Origin: Paraburkholderia edwinii
GTDB lineage: Bacteria; Pseudomonadota; Gammaproteobacteria; Burkholderiales; Burkholderiaceae
DNA length: 64,000 nt
Reading direction: 5' to 3'
Assembly (NCBI RefSeq): GCF_019428685.1
Contig: NZ_CP080095.1
Coordinates: forward strand, 3,968,001-4,032,000
Positions 43,138 through 52,448 of this stretch are shown here, piece by piece; the stretch's first letter is position 1; each line of letters starts with the position of its first letter. A model generated the notes under the pieces. The model was given only the letters and a program-made list of their open reading frames with translations, did not search any database and had not been told where the DNA came from. The position numbers and the translations under genes are program-made.

Positions 43138-44391
43138 ATGAGTGACGACGCCATCAACGCTTCCGCTCCAGCACCCTATCCTATCCAGCATATCTTCGTG
43201 CTGATGCTCGAGAACCGGTCGTTCGATCACCTGTTCGCACTATCGGGTATCCCCGGCATCGTCGCGGCCACGTCCGCGAATACGAATAGGTACGAAGACA
43301 TCGTTTATCGGTTCGAGAGCGGCGCGCCGGAGCAGCTGCCGAGCGACCCCGGACACGAATTCGCCGACGTCGTCGAACAGCTTTGCGGCGAAGGCGCGCA
43401 ATTTAGTAAAGGGCGACCGTACCCGCCCATCGACAATTCAGGCTTTGCCGCTAACTACGCGACCTCGCAAACCGAGGGCCCCATCCCACCGCAAGCCGAT
43501 ATCGGCGACGTGATGCGTGCCATCGATACGCGTACACAGGCGCCGGCACTGTATGCGCTTGCGACCGAATTCGTGCTCTGCGACGGCTGGCATTCGTCGA
43601 TGCCGGGACCGACGTGGCCGAACCGGTTCTTCCTGCACGGCGCGTCGGCGGCGGGCCTCGATCACACGCCGACCGATAGCGAACTGGCCGAATGGGAAAT
43701 CTTCGACGGCTTCACCTACCCGCGCGGCTCGATCTTTGACGCGCTCGGCGAAGACGCCTGGCAGCTCTACCAGGATCAGACCGGCGCGCTATCGGGCCGC
43801 ATACCGCAAGTCTCGTCGCTCAAGGGCATCGACTTCTTCGACGTCGACGACCTGTCGCACTTCGAAGCCGATCTGGCGCAAGGCTATACGGCCCGCTATA
43901 CGCTGATCGAGCCGAACTACGGCGACATGATTCACCAGACCTACGAAAACGGCACCTCGCAGCATCCGATGGACAGCATCGCGGCCGGCGATCAGCTCGT
44001 TGCGCGCGTCTATAACGCGATCCGCCAGTCGCCGCTGTGGGACAAAAGCCTGTTCGTGATTCTGTACGACGAACACGGCGGCTTGTACGATTCCGTCAAA
44101 CCGGGCACCGCGCCGCCGCCGAACGACGGCGACGGCGCTTCGGCGAAACTGAACGCATCAGGCTTCGCTTTCGACGTTTATGGTGTGCGTGTGCCGGCCA
44201 TCGTCGTGTCGCCATGGGTCGCGAAAGGCTATGTCGACCACACGGTGTACGATCACAGTTCCATACTCGCGACCATCGAACGCCTGTTCGGCATCGCACC
44301 GCTGACCGATCGCGACGGCAAGGCGCACGACCTGCTGCCGCTTGTCACCACAAGCTTCCGCACCGACTGCCCGGGATGGATCGGCTCATGA
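43138..44391 (+). CDS. phosphoesterase (phospholipase C/acid phosphatase AcpA family) without signal peptide
   Basis: 417 residues. LENRSFDHLF (24-33) holds the metal and nucleophile region of the phosphoesterase family (PF04185 type), with GWHSSMPGPTWPNRFFLHGAS, LYDEHGGLYDSV and DHSSILATIERLFG completing it. Members hydrolyse phospholipids or phosphomonoesters. Most are exported, but this one starts MSDDAINASAPAPYPIQHIF with no Sec or Tat signal. Its stop overlaps the next start by ATGA, coupling it to a small basic protein and a lipoprotein. Confidence 0.87.
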   Translation: MSDDAINASAPAPYPIQHIFVLMLENRSFDHLFALSGIPGIVAATSANTNRYEDIVYRFESGAPEQLPSDPGHEFADVVEQLCGEGAQFSKGRPYPPIDNSGFAANYATSQTEGPIPPQADIGDVMRAIDTRTQAPALYALATEFVLCDGWHSSMPGPTWPNRFFLHGASAAGLDHTPTDSELAEWEIFDGFTYPRGSIFDALGEDAWQLYQDQTGALSGRIPQVSSLKGIDFFDVDDLSHFEADLAQGYTARYTLIEPNYGDMIHQTYENGTSQHPMDSIAAGDQLVARVYNAIRQSPLWDKSLFVILYDEHGGLYDSVKPGTAPPPNDGDGASAKLNASGFAFDVYGVRVPAIVVSPWVAKGYVDHTVYDHSSILATIERLFGIAPLTDRDGKAHDLLPLVTTSFRTDCPGWIGS

Positions 44392-44654
44392 CCAATACGA
44401 CGCACAAGGCTGCAGACCCACGCGACGCGGAACCCGTACGCGACGGCTCGAGGCTGATGGTCTTCCTGCATGTTCTAAGGAAAGCGCATCGAGCACTGGT
44501 CGGCGAAGTCAAAGCGCGACAGCGGTTCGCGAAGATCGTCACGTGCGGCGAAGCGAGGCGGTACATCGAGGAAGTGATGCCGGAATTGCTGCGCGAGCGT
44601 GAGAAGCGCCGGCAGCAGCGACGGCGCCGCGCTCACGGCAATCGTTCGACATGA
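44388..44654 (+). CDS. small basic helical protein coupled to the phosphoesterase
   Basis: 88 residues, starting in the ATGA overlap of the phosphoesterase stop and ending in an ATGA overlap with the lipoprotein start. It has RLMVFLHVLRKAHRALVGEVKARQRF and YIEEVMPELLREREKRRQQRRRRAHGN, a helical protein with a very basic C-terminus and one cysteine. The double overlap is strong evidence that it is real. It resembles no family I recognise. Confidence 0.7.
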   Translation: MTNTTHKAADPRDAEPVRDGSRLMVFLHVLRKAHRALVGEVKARQRFAKIVTCGEARRYIEEVMPELLREREKRRQQRRRRAHGNRST

Positions 44655-45361
44655 TGAACCGATCGAGCCCACGTTTTTCTCGCGCAAAGCTTGCGGCATC
44701 GTGCATCACGATTGCCGCGTCCGCTGCGTCGCTCGCTTCGTGCGGCGGCAGCTTCTGCGTCGGCGTGGATGGATGTACGGGCCCGAATACGCTGCCGAAC
44801 GTGACCGTTTCCGGCACGGCAGCGACAGGCAGCGCACTGGCGAGCGCGAACGTCTTCGCCAGTTGCGCGCAAGGTTCGGGCAGCGTGCTCTCGGACGGCG
44901 GCGGAAACTACCGCCTCACGTTCAATGCCGCGCTACCGTGCCTGATCACCGTAACGTCGGGCAACACGGCGCTGCATTCGGTCGCTTACTCGAGCGGCAC
45001 CTTCAATACGACGCCGGAAACCGACCTGATGCTCGTCTATCTCGTGGCACAGCTCGGCACGAACGAAAGCGGCCTGATTGCAGGCTTTCAGACGAATGGG
45101 ACGTTCCAGCAGGCGCTCGCGAATCAGAACAATGTGCTTGCCGCACAAGCGGCCGTCGTCACGAATCTGCAGCAGCGCTACGCGATTGCGATTGCAACGC
45201 CGACGTTTCTGACCACGCCATTTGTGGTCGGGCAGCCGGGCGTCGATAGCGATCTCAATGCACTCGCCGCGGCGGGCGCAATCGACGCGAACGGCATGCC
45301 GGACCCGGCTGCCGTTTCGCTGCTCGCGGCGGCCGGTAGCTCGCGTCCGCTTGGTCAATAA
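44651..45361 (+). CDS. lipoprotein, unknown function
   Basis: 236 residues with a lipobox SLASC near residue 31 after a hydrophobic segment (AASCITIAASAASLA). The mature part starts GGSFCVGVDGC, then VTVSGTAATGSALASANVFASC, a beta-rich carboxypeptidase-regulatory-like pattern, and a helical C-terminal half. It is the third member of the ATGA-linked unit with the phosphoesterase. Converges on ddl with 5 bp between. Confidence 0.8.
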   Translation: MMNRSSPRFSRAKLAASCITIAASAASLASCGGSFCVGVDGCTGPNTLPNVTVSGTAATGSALASANVFASCAQGSGSVLSDGGGNYRLTFNAALPCLITVTSGNTALHSVAYSSGTFNTTPETDLMLVYLVAQLGTNESGLIAGFQTNGTFQQALANQNNVLAAQAAVVTNLQQRYAIAIATPTFLTTPFVVGQPGVDSDLNALAAAGAIDANGMPDPAAVSLLAAAGSSRPLGQ

Positions 45362-45366
45362 CGCGG

Positions 45367-46464
45367 CTAACGATCGGCCGCAAGCGCCGTATCAATCAAT
45401 ATCGTCAGCAGATCCGAATATTCGATTCCGCCAGCCTTCCAGATTTGCGGATATTGCGACATCGCCGTCATGCCGGGCATCGTGTTCACTTCATTGACGA
45501 CGGGCACCACACCGCCGCTGCCGTCAGCCTCAGGCCTCAGAAAGAAATCCACGCGCAGCATGCCCTTGCAATCGAGCGTGCGAAACACCTCGATCGCAAG
45601 CTCATGCAGCCGTTCGGTGAGTTGCGGATCGAGCTCGGCCGGAATCCGGAACTCGACAGCGTCGTTCTCGTACTTCGCGCCATAGTCGAAGAAATCGACC
45701 GAGCCGGGCAGCACGATTTCGAGCGGCGGCCCTGCGACCAGCGTGCCATCCGGATACTCGAGCACGGCGACATCGACTTCACGGCCCGGCACCGCGCGCT
45801 CGACGAGCACCTTCGAATCGCTCTCGCGCGCCAGTTCGAGCGCCGCATCGAGATCGGACCAGCGATTGACCTTCGTCACACCAAAACTGGACCCGCTGCG
45901 CGCCGGCTTGACGAACACAGGCAGCCCGAGACGCGCGCGCGTGGCTTCGTCGATCGCGGTATCGCCGGGCCCAAGCACGACGCCGTCCGCTACCGTCAAG
46001 CCATCGGCTGCCAGCAGGCGCTTCGTTTGCTGCTTGTCCATACCCGCTGCGCTCGCGAACACGCCGTTGCCGACATAAGGCACGCGCGCCAGTTCGAGCA
46101 AGGCCTGCACCGTGCCATCTTCGCCATAACGGCCATGCAGAACCGGAAACACGACGTCCATCCGCGCGAGCGATGCAACGGCGGCGGCGACGCTCGCGCC
46201 GACCGATGAAGCCGCACGGCTTAGCTCGTCGCGCGTCGAATGCAGCAGATGTGCTTCGTCGATCACCGTGCCCTGCTCAGATCCGATCTCTTCTCCGACA
46301 ATCCACACGCTCTCGCGCGTAATGCGAACCGGCGTCACGCTAAACCGCTCGCGATTCAACGCGCGCACGACATTGGCCGCCGAATGGCACGACACGTCGT
46401 ATTCGTCACTCGGGCCGCCGAACAGCACGGCCACGCGCTGCCGCGCGTTTGCATTCACGGACAT
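45367..46464 (-). CDS. ddl: D-alanine--D-alanine ligase
   Basis: 365 residues, the length of the DdlA type rather than the 306-residue DdlB. HGRYGEDGTVQALLELARVPYVGNGVFASAAGMDK and KPARSGSSFGVTKV are the ATP-grasp and omega regions, and NEVNTMPGMTAMSQYPQIW is the C-terminal metal and D-Ala site. It joins two D-Ala for peptidoglycan. AGGAACACC precedes ATG 46464. Located 34 bp after alr, away from any cell-division cluster, so it is likely a second copy. Confidence 0.92.
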   Translation of the reverse strand: MSVNANARQRVAVLFGGPSDEYDVSCHSAANVVRALNRERFSVTPVRITRESVWIVGEEIGSEQGTVIDEAHLLHSTRDELSRAASSVGASVAAAVASLARMDVVFPVLHGRYGEDGTVQALLELARVPYVGNGVFASAAGMDKQQTKRLLAADGLTVADGVVLGPGDTAIDEATRARLGLPVFVKPARSGSSFGVTKVNRWSDLDAALELARESDSKVLVERAVPGREVDVAVLEYPDGTLVAGPPLEIVLPGSVDFFDYGAKYENDAVEFRIPAELDPQLTERLHELAIEVFRTLDCKGMLRVDFFLRPEADGSGGVVPVVNEVNTMPGMTAMSQYPQIWKAGGIEYSDLLTILIDTALAADR

Positions 46465-46498
46465 AAACTGGTGTTCCTGTGCGATTAAACAGACGCGA

Positions 46499-47755
46499 TC
46501 AGCACGGTGCGCGCAGATACTGCCTTGCGACTCGCGCACCGACTCGTGTCAAGACTTCATGAGGATTGGTCTGCGCCCATTGCGCCCAATCGGCGGCGGT
46601 AGGCTCGCCGTCGTTGCCCGGGCCGAACAGGATCGCGGTGTCGCCGATCCGCACGCGTGCATCGCCCACGTCGACCACAAACTGATCCATGGCGATACGC
46701 CCCGCGATCGGATAGCGCACGCCACCGATGGCGACGCTCGCTTCGCGCCACGTGCACCGCATGACGCCATCGGCAAAACCGAGCGGCACGAGCGCAAGCG
46801 TCGTTTCGCGCGGCGTCGCATAGGAGAAGCCGTACGACACGCGTGTGCCGGCGGGTACACGTTTGGTGAGGATGACCTGCGCCTTTAGCGTCATGGCGGG
46901 GCGCAGTCCGAAGCGCCGTCCCGCTACCGGTTCGATGCCGTATAGCGCGATGCCCGCACGCGTGAGATCGAAGCGTAGTTCGGGCACCTGAAAGAGTGCG
47001 GCGGAATTCGAAATATGGCGCATCGCGGGCGTGATGCCCGCCTGTTGCGCGACCTCGAGCGCGCGTTGATAAGCGCGCGCCTGTTCGATATGGTGCGGAT
47101 CGGACGGATCTTCGGCATTGCCGAGATGCGACCAGATGCCGGCGATGCGAAGCACGCCGCGCGCCTCGAGTTGCCGCGCCGCTTTCACCAGCACCGGCCA
47201 GTCGCCGGGCAATGCGCCGCTGCGCGACAGACCCGTGTCGACTTTAAGATGCACGGCCGCGGCACGCCCAGTTCTGTAGGCTGCATTAGCGACGCATTGC
47301 AGATGAGGGATCGACGCAACCGATACGTCGATATTGGCCATCACCGCATTCGCTAAATCGTCGCCCGGCGCGTAGAGCCACATCAGCATCGGCGCATCGA
47401 TGCCTTCGTTTCTGAGTTGCAGCGCTTCCGCTTGAGTCGTGACACCAAGCCACGATGCACCATGCGCGAGCGCGGTGCGCGCGACCTGCGCGGCACCATG
47501 GCCGAAACCATTCGCCTTGACGACGGCCATCACACGGGCATTGCCCGCGGCCTTTGCGATAAGTGCGGTGTTGTGGGCGATCGCCGCGAGATCGATGGTG
47601 GCCACGCTTAGGCCTTGCATCGCAGTGGCCGCCGTGTCGTTATCGACAGGCGCGTGATCGCGATGACCGAATGTCCTCTTCGTGCCGTTCGCGCTGCTCG
47701 TGCCGTTCGTTAATGCAATGGAATCGCAGACGGAAAACCTGGGCTGAGCATGCAT
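46499..47755 (-). CDS. alr: alanine racemase
   Basis: 418 residues from ATG 47755, with GTG 47767 as alternative. PLP-binding Lys80 lies in MAVVKANGFGHG and the second catalytic base Tyr308 in RVSYGFSYATP; RPAMTLKAQV and LGFADGV are usual. The first 46 residues (rich in polar residues, before MQGLSVATIDL) precede the normal family start and may be real or may mark an inner start at 47620. It supplies D-Ala to the ddl product directly downstream. Confidence 0.88.
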   Translation of the reverse strand: MHAQPRFSVCDSIALTNGTSSANGTKRTFGHRDHAPVDNDTAATAMQGLSVATIDLAAIAHNTALIAKAAGNARVMAVVKANGFGHGAAQVARTALAHGASWLGVTTQAEALQLRNEGIDAPMLMWLYAPGDDLANAVMANIDVSVASIPHLQCVANAAYRTGRAAAVHLKVDTGLSRSGALPGDWPVLVKAARQLEARGVLRIAGIWSHLGNAEDPSDPHHIEQARAYQRALEVAQQAGITPAMRHISNSAALFQVPELRFDLTRAGIALYGIEPVAGRRFGLRPAMTLKAQVILTKRVPAGTRVSYGFSYATPRETTLALVPLGFADGVMRCTWREASVAIGGVRYPIAGRIAMDQFVVDVGDARVRIGDTAILFGPGNDGEPTAADWAQWAQTNPHEVLTRVGARVARQYLRAPC

Positions 47756-48036
47756 GCCGCTACTCACTGTATTGACCGTTTTTCTTGAATGACCTTTCGG
47801 GACAATACCGCAGTGCTGACAAATAAATGATTAAATTTGGCAGGCATTTGGTTGTGCTTCTAATGATTAGTGCCACGCCAATGAATTGGATACGCCGTTT
47901 TGCGCCAGCGAGCAGGCACTTGCGTGTGCGGTGAGCGCTTTACCGATAGCCTCGATTAGAATTTTGATTTTTCTTTTATAGCGTTAGCGCGAGCGCCAAG
48001 CATTAACAACGCGTGAGATTTACATCGGGCAATTCA

Positions 48037-48924
48037 TCAACGTTTCTGCCGCAACGCAAGCGCAACCCCGCTCAACGTCAGCACCATGGCGAGCGCCGTT
48101 CGCAGTCCAAGCGGTTCTCCAATCGACAGCGCCGCCGCGACAATGCCAAGTACAGGCACGAGCAGCATGCCGATCGACGCCACTTCCGCGGGCAACCGGC
48201 GCAGCGTTTCGAACCACGCGATATAGCACACGCACATCGGCACAAGCGCCATATAAACCATCACAGCCCAGCCGTCCGCATGCAACGCGGCAAAGCGCGG
48301 ATGCTCCACTGCAAGCCCATACAGCACCATCGGCACGCAGCCGATCACAACTTGCCATGCGACGAGCGCGAGCGGCCCCATCGGTATCGGCTCGCGATTC
48401 GCGACCGTGCCGAACGCAAACAGCACTGCGGCCAGCAGCGCGCAAACGATGCCGACAAGCCGGTCCGCGTCGACTGAAATGCCATGGCCGCCAAGCAGCA
48501 CGACGACGCCCGCGAGACCGAGCGCGAGCGCGCAGAATCCGCCCACCGACGGACGGCGCGACAGCATCGGCCACGCGAACAGCATCGACCACAACGGCAT
48601 CGTATAAACGAGCAGCGCGGCCTCGTTGACCGGCAGCCACACCATCGACATCGTTGACAGGCCCATCCACGCGAGCACATTCGTGCAAGCGGCAAGCAGC
48701 AGTCTGGGCAGCCATTTGCCGGGAACGCGGATCGATTCGCCGCGTAGCCACGCGAGCAGGAACAACAGCAATGCCGCTGCACAGCCGGCGACGCCGCGCG
48801 AAAACAGCGGCGGCCACTCGCGCAGCAACATCTTCATCGCGGGCCAGTTGATGGCCCAGCCGACGGCAGTGGTGAGAAGAAAAAGAAAACCTGACAGACG
48901 TGACGATGCGTGTGTGCTGGACAT
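48037..48924 (-). CDS. EamA/DMT family transporter
   Basis: 295 residues with about ten membrane segments in two EamA repeats (LSGFLFLLTTAVGWAINWPAMK; VGIVCALLAAVLFAFGTVANRE). FETLRRLPAEVASIGMLLVPVLGIVAAALSIGEPLG is the typical final block. Start at 48924 chosen for homology. Likely an exporter of small metabolites; no regulator is adjacent. Confidence 0.87.
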   Translation of the reverse strand: MSSTHASSRLSGFLFLLTTAVGWAINWPAMKMLLREWPPLFSRGVAGCAAALLLFLLAWLRGESIRVPGKWLPRLLLAACTNVLAWMGLSTMSMVWLPVNEAALLVYTMPLWSMLFAWPMLSRRPSVGGFCALALGLAGVVVLLGGHGISVDADRLVGIVCALLAAVLFAFGTVANREPIPMGPLALVAWQVVIGCVPMVLYGLAVEHPRFAALHADGWAVMVYMALVPMCVCYIAWFETLRRLPAEVASIGMLLVPVLGIVAAALSIGEPLGLRTALAMVLTLSGVALALRQKR

Positions 48925-49059
48925 GCTCGGTTGAGGCCGCGGCAGCGCCTTGTTTCCGGCAGTTTGCGCGACCGTTCTGGATGCGATGCTGCGATGGTGC
49001 CACAGGCAGGCCACACCTTGCTGTCATTGCATGATTTTCGACGCTGCCGCGGTCAGCCG

Positions 49060-49146
49060 TCATTGCTTAATCAACGCGAGCAGATCCGCCTTCATCTTGC
49101 CGGCGTGTGTCGCACACATGCTGTGCGGCACGCCGGTCATGCACGA
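49060..49146 (-). pseudogene. C-terminal relic of an alpha/beta hydrolase (haloperoxidase type)
   Basis: Directly after the ABC ATPase stop and in the same frame, 28 codons read through to TGA at 49062-49060: they contain GVPHSMCATHAGKMKADLL and end ALIKQ. This is the catalytic-histidine loop and last helix of non-heme haloperoxidase-like hydrolases (usual form PHG...TH...NADLLAFI). No preceding part of such a gene exists, so it is a remnant left by deletion or insertion. Confidence 0.65.
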
Positions 49147-50478
49147 TCAAGTTTCGACGTCGTCGAGACTGAAGACTTCCGATTGATCGTTATACGAAAA
49201 AATCTCGCCGTAGCGCCCCCAGTTGATCACCGCGTCGAGCGTTTCTTCAGCGGCGCTATCAGAGAGGAAGTCTTCGAGTTCCTGCTCGAAGCGCACGCGC
49301 GGCGCGCGATGTCCCGGCCGTTCGTTGAGCACCTTCTTGATCCGCGCCGCGAGCGGCACATGCTTGAGCAGGTGATCGGCGAACATCAGCTTGCGCTCCT
49401 GCGTGCCGAACTCGGCGAACACGCGCGCCGGCGGTGTCAGGAAAATGTCGCCTTCGCGCACATCGGCAAAGCCCAGGTTCTGCAGCACTTCGGCGATCGG
49501 GAACAGATCGTCCACCTCGAGATGCAGCGTGCGCGCGATTTCCGGCATGTCCGCGCGGCCGCGGTACGGCGCGGCAGCGAGGGTTTCGATCAGACCCGCC
49601 ATCAGGTTCGTCGACACGTGAGGCAGCCGGCTATGCAGCTCGAGGCCCTTGCGCGTGGTCTCGCCGGTCTGGCGCGCGGTCATCTTCGCGTAGATGTCGT
49701 CCACCAGCTGGCGGAACGCCGGGTCGAGACGGTTGCGCGGATGCTTGAACGGCACCTTGATCTCGGCAATCACGCGCCCCGGGTTCGACGACAGCACCAG
49801 AATGCGGTCGCACATGAACACCGCCTCCTCGATGTTGTGCGTGACGATCAACACCGACTTGATCGGCATGCGGCCCTGCGTCCACAAATCCAGAAGGTCG
49901 GTACGCAGCGTTTCGGCGGTCAGCACGTCGAGTGCGGAGAACGGCTCGTCCATCAGCAGCAGCGTCGGGTCGACCACGAGCGCACGCGCGAAACCCACGC
50001 GCTGACGCATGCCGCCCGACAACTCGCGCGGATACGCATTTTCGAAGCCATCAAGACCGATCAGGTCGATCGCCGCAAGCGCACGTTCGCGCCGCTCGCG
50101 TGCCGGGACACCCTGCGCTTCGAGCCCTGCTTCCACGTTCTGCAGAACCGTCAGCCAAGGAAACAGCGCGAACGTCTGAAACACCATCGCGACGCCTTCG
50201 GCCGGCCCTTCGAGCGGCTTGCCCATATACGTCACTTCGCCGTCGGTTGGCTCGATGAGCCCCGCGATAATACGCAGCAACGTCGACTTGCCCGAGCCCG
50301 AGCGGCCGAGCAGGCCGACGATTTCGCCTTCGCGCAGCGACAGATCAACGCCGTCGAGCACGAGCTGTTCGCCCTGCATTCTGTTGAAACCGTGGCGTGC
50401 GTGGTCGACGCGCAAGACTTCGACGCCGGCTTGCGGCGCCTGGTCGACCGCTTCATTCAATAGCAGTTCAGCATTCAT
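49147..50478 (-). CDS. ABC transporter ATPase, nitrate/sulfonate type with AAA-associated C-terminal domain
   Basis: 443 residues. Walker A GRSGSGKST (58-66), signature LSGGM (153-157) and Walker B LLLMDE (173-178) are intact. Residues about 285-430 form the AAA-associated C-terminal domain found in ATPases paired with duplicated permeases (YRGRADMPEIARTLHLEVDDLFPIAEVLQNLGFADV). GAGAGG precedes ATG 50478, 12 bp after the permease stop. Annotated in relatives as anion import, but no periplasmic binding protein is present, so the cargo is uncertain. Confidence 0.9.
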   Translation of the reverse strand: MNAELLLNEAVDQAPQAGVEVLRVDHARHGFNRMQGEQLVLDGVDLSLREGEIVGLLGRSGSGKSTLLRIIAGLIEPTDGEVTYMGKPLEGPAEGVAMVFQTFALFPWLTVLQNVEAGLEAQGVPARERRERALAAIDLIGLDGFENAYPRELSGGMRQRVGFARALVVDPTLLLMDEPFSALDVLTAETLRTDLLDLWTQGRMPIKSVLIVTHNIEEAVFMCDRILVLSSNPGRVIAEIKVPFKHPRNRLDPAFRQLVDDIYAKMTARQTGETTRKGLELHSRLPHVSTNLMAGLIETLAAAPYRGRADMPEIARTLHLEVDDLFPIAEVLQNLGFADVREGDIFLTPPARVFAEFGTQERKLMFADHLLKHVPLAARIKKVLNERPGHRAPRVRFEQELEDFLSDSAAEETLDAVINWGRYGEIFSYNDQSEVFSLDDVET

Positions 50479-50490
50479 TTCGAACCTCTC

Positions 50491-52251
50491 TCAATCGAGC
50501 CGGAGTCGGGACTCGGCGTAGGCATAGAGCGGGCGCCACAGCGCGCGGTTGAATAGCGTCACGTACAACGACATAACGGCAATGCCGAGCACAATCTTTG
50601 GAAAATCGCCGTCGGCCGTGGTCTGCGCGATATACGCGCCGAGGCCATGCGCGGCCAGCTTCGTGTCGCCCCATTGCACGGCTTCGGCAACGATGCTCGC
50701 ATTCCACGCGCCACCCGATGCGGTGATCGCGCCCGTGATGAAGTACGGGAAGATGCCGGGCAGCATGACGCGGCGCCACCATTGCCAGCCGCGGATATGA
50801 AAATTCGCCGCCGCTTCGCGGTAGTCGTTCGGATAGGCGCTCGCGCCGGCGATTACATTGAAAAGGATGTACCACTGCGTGCCGAGCACGAGCAGCGGCG
50901 AAAGCCACACATCCGGGTTCAGCTGCCAACGGACGATCACGATGACGAACACCGGAAACAGCAGATTCGCCGGGAACGCAGCGAGAAACTGCGCAAGCGG
51001 CTGGATCTTTTCAGCCAGCTTGGGGCGCAGCCCGATCAGCACGCCAAGCGGCACCCAGATCAACGACGAAAGTACGATCAATGAAAACACGCGCAAAAGC
51101 GTGATCGCGCCGAGTACGAACACATGGCCGACATCGCTGGCCGTGACGCCCGTGCGCACATAGCTGACCACGCGAAACAGCGCGTACAACGCGGCAGCGA
51201 ACACGAGGACCGACCAGACCGCGTCGCCGAGCTTCTTCGCGTCGCGGCGCGCGCCGTTTGCTGCCATCGCGGGTCGTGGCATCAGCGGCGGCGGCATGCG
51301 CAGCGGCCAGCGCGCCGCGTTCGCGAGCAGCACGCCCGCCGGCAACAACATGCGGTGCACGAGCCGCGTGCTGCGGATCAGGTCGAGCAGCCACGACTGC
51401 GGCGCGTCGCTCGAGCGCGTCGTTTCCATGCGGAACTTGTCCGACCACGCGACGAGCGGCCGGAACAGAAACTGGTCGTACACGAGTATTACGACCGTCA
51501 TCGCGAGAATCGCCCAGCCGACTGCCGCAAGATTCTTCTGGCCGATCGCTTGCGCGAGATACGCGCCGACGCCGGGCAAAACGATCGTGTTATTGCCGAC
51601 CGTAATCGCTTCCGACGCGACGACGAAAAACCAGCCGCCCGACATCGACATCATCATGTTCCAGACGAGGCCCGGCATCGAGAACGGCACTTCGAGCTTC
51701 CAGAAACGCTGCCAGCCGGTCAGATGAAAGCCGCGCGACACTTCGGTCAGATCGCGCGGCACCGTGCGCAGCGACTGGTAGAAGCTGAACGTCATGTTCC
51801 ACGCCTGGCTCGTGAAGATCGCGAAGATGGTGGCGAGCTCGGCGCCGAGCACGCGGCCCGGAAACAGCGCGAGAAAGAACGTGACCGTGAACGAGATATA
51901 ACCGAGCACCGGCACCGACTGCAGGATGTCGAGAATCGGCACGAGCACTTTCTCGGCGCGGCGGCTTTTCGCCGCGAGCGTGCCGTACACAAGCGTGAAT
52001 ACAAGCGAGGCGGCCATCGCCGCCAGCATGCGCAGCGTGGTGCGCAGCGCGTACTCGGGCAGGTTCGCGGGATCCAGCGACACCGAATGGTCGTGCAGCG
52101 TCGACATCGGTGCCCACGTCTGATGCAGGCCGCTTGCCGCCATCGCGATCGCGCAGAAAATCAGCGGGAACGCGACAAAGTCCCAGCGGTTCGGCAGCAT
52201 GCGCGTGGCCGATGCGGCGAGCGTCGGGTTCGTATGGAGTTTGAAATTCAT
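50491..52251 (-). CDS. ABC transporter permease, two fused permease domains
   Basis: 586 residues holding two BPD-type permease units in tandem, each with five or six helices and an EAA loop (first: DLTEVSRGFHLTGWQRFWKLEVP; second: DYREAAANFHIRGWQWWRRVMLP). The duplicated-permease form goes with the AAA-associated ATPase downstream. It is preceded by an unusually long leader with a 46-codon frame and several stem-loops. Only a weak ribosome site lies before ATG 52251. Confidence 0.9.
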   Translation of the reverse strand: MNFKLHTNPTLAASATRMLPNRWDFVAFPLIFCAIAMAASGLHQTWAPMSTLHDHSVSLDPANLPEYALRTTLRMLAAMAASLVFTLVYGTLAAKSRRAEKVLVPILDILQSVPVLGYISFTVTFFLALFPGRVLGAELATIFAIFTSQAWNMTFSFYQSLRTVPRDLTEVSRGFHLTGWQRFWKLEVPFSMPGLVWNMMMSMSGGWFFVVASEAITVGNNTIVLPGVGAYLAQAIGQKNLAAVGWAILAMTVVILVYDQFLFRPLVAWSDKFRMETTRSSDAPQSWLLDLIRSTRLVHRMLLPAGVLLANAARWPLRMPPPLMPRPAMAANGARRDAKKLGDAVWSVLVFAAALYALFRVVSYVRTGVTASDVGHVFVLGAITLLRVFSLIVLSSLIWVPLGVLIGLRPKLAEKIQPLAQFLAAFPANLLFPVFVIVIVRWQLNPDVWLSPLLVLGTQWYILFNVIAGASAYPNDYREAAANFHIRGWQWWRRVMLPGIFPYFITGAITASGGAWNASIVAEAVQWGDTKLAAHGLGAYIAQTTADGDFPKIVLGIAVMSLYVTLFNRALWRPLYAYAESRLRLD

Positions 52252-52448
52252 CGTGCGTCACCGGACACTGTTTTTTATGCGGGAGAAGCAATCCGATGTT
52301 TCGCTCAAGGCCTGCGCGGGTCGGCAAAACATCGGTGCGGGGCACGGCGCCGCTTTCGCGGCGACGGCAGCGTGACGAACGGGAAGGACGTCGCCGGAGG
52401 TGCGTCGCCGGACCGGCGCCGCGCCCGCATGACACGAACGGCTTCGTG
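52252..52448 (-). promoter_or_regulatory. intercistronic stem-loops before the ABC permease
   Basis: A perfect 9-bp stem TGACACGAA/TTCGTGTCA (52430-52438 with 52443-52451, loop 4) sits on the stop codon of the 46-codon frame. A second perfect 9-bp stem pairs 52293-52301 with 52327-52335 around a 25-nt loop. Neither is followed by a T-run on the minus strand, so they look like leader control or stability elements rather than terminators. Confidence 0.5.

Noticed and set aside
44037..44387. N-terminal extension of the small basic protein
   Set aside because: The upstream in-frame stretch lies within the phosphoesterase gene in another frame; the ATGA overlap at 44388 is the credible start.
48910..50463. 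517-codon plus-strand frame
   Set aside because: Antisense of the ABC ATPase with intact Walker motifs.
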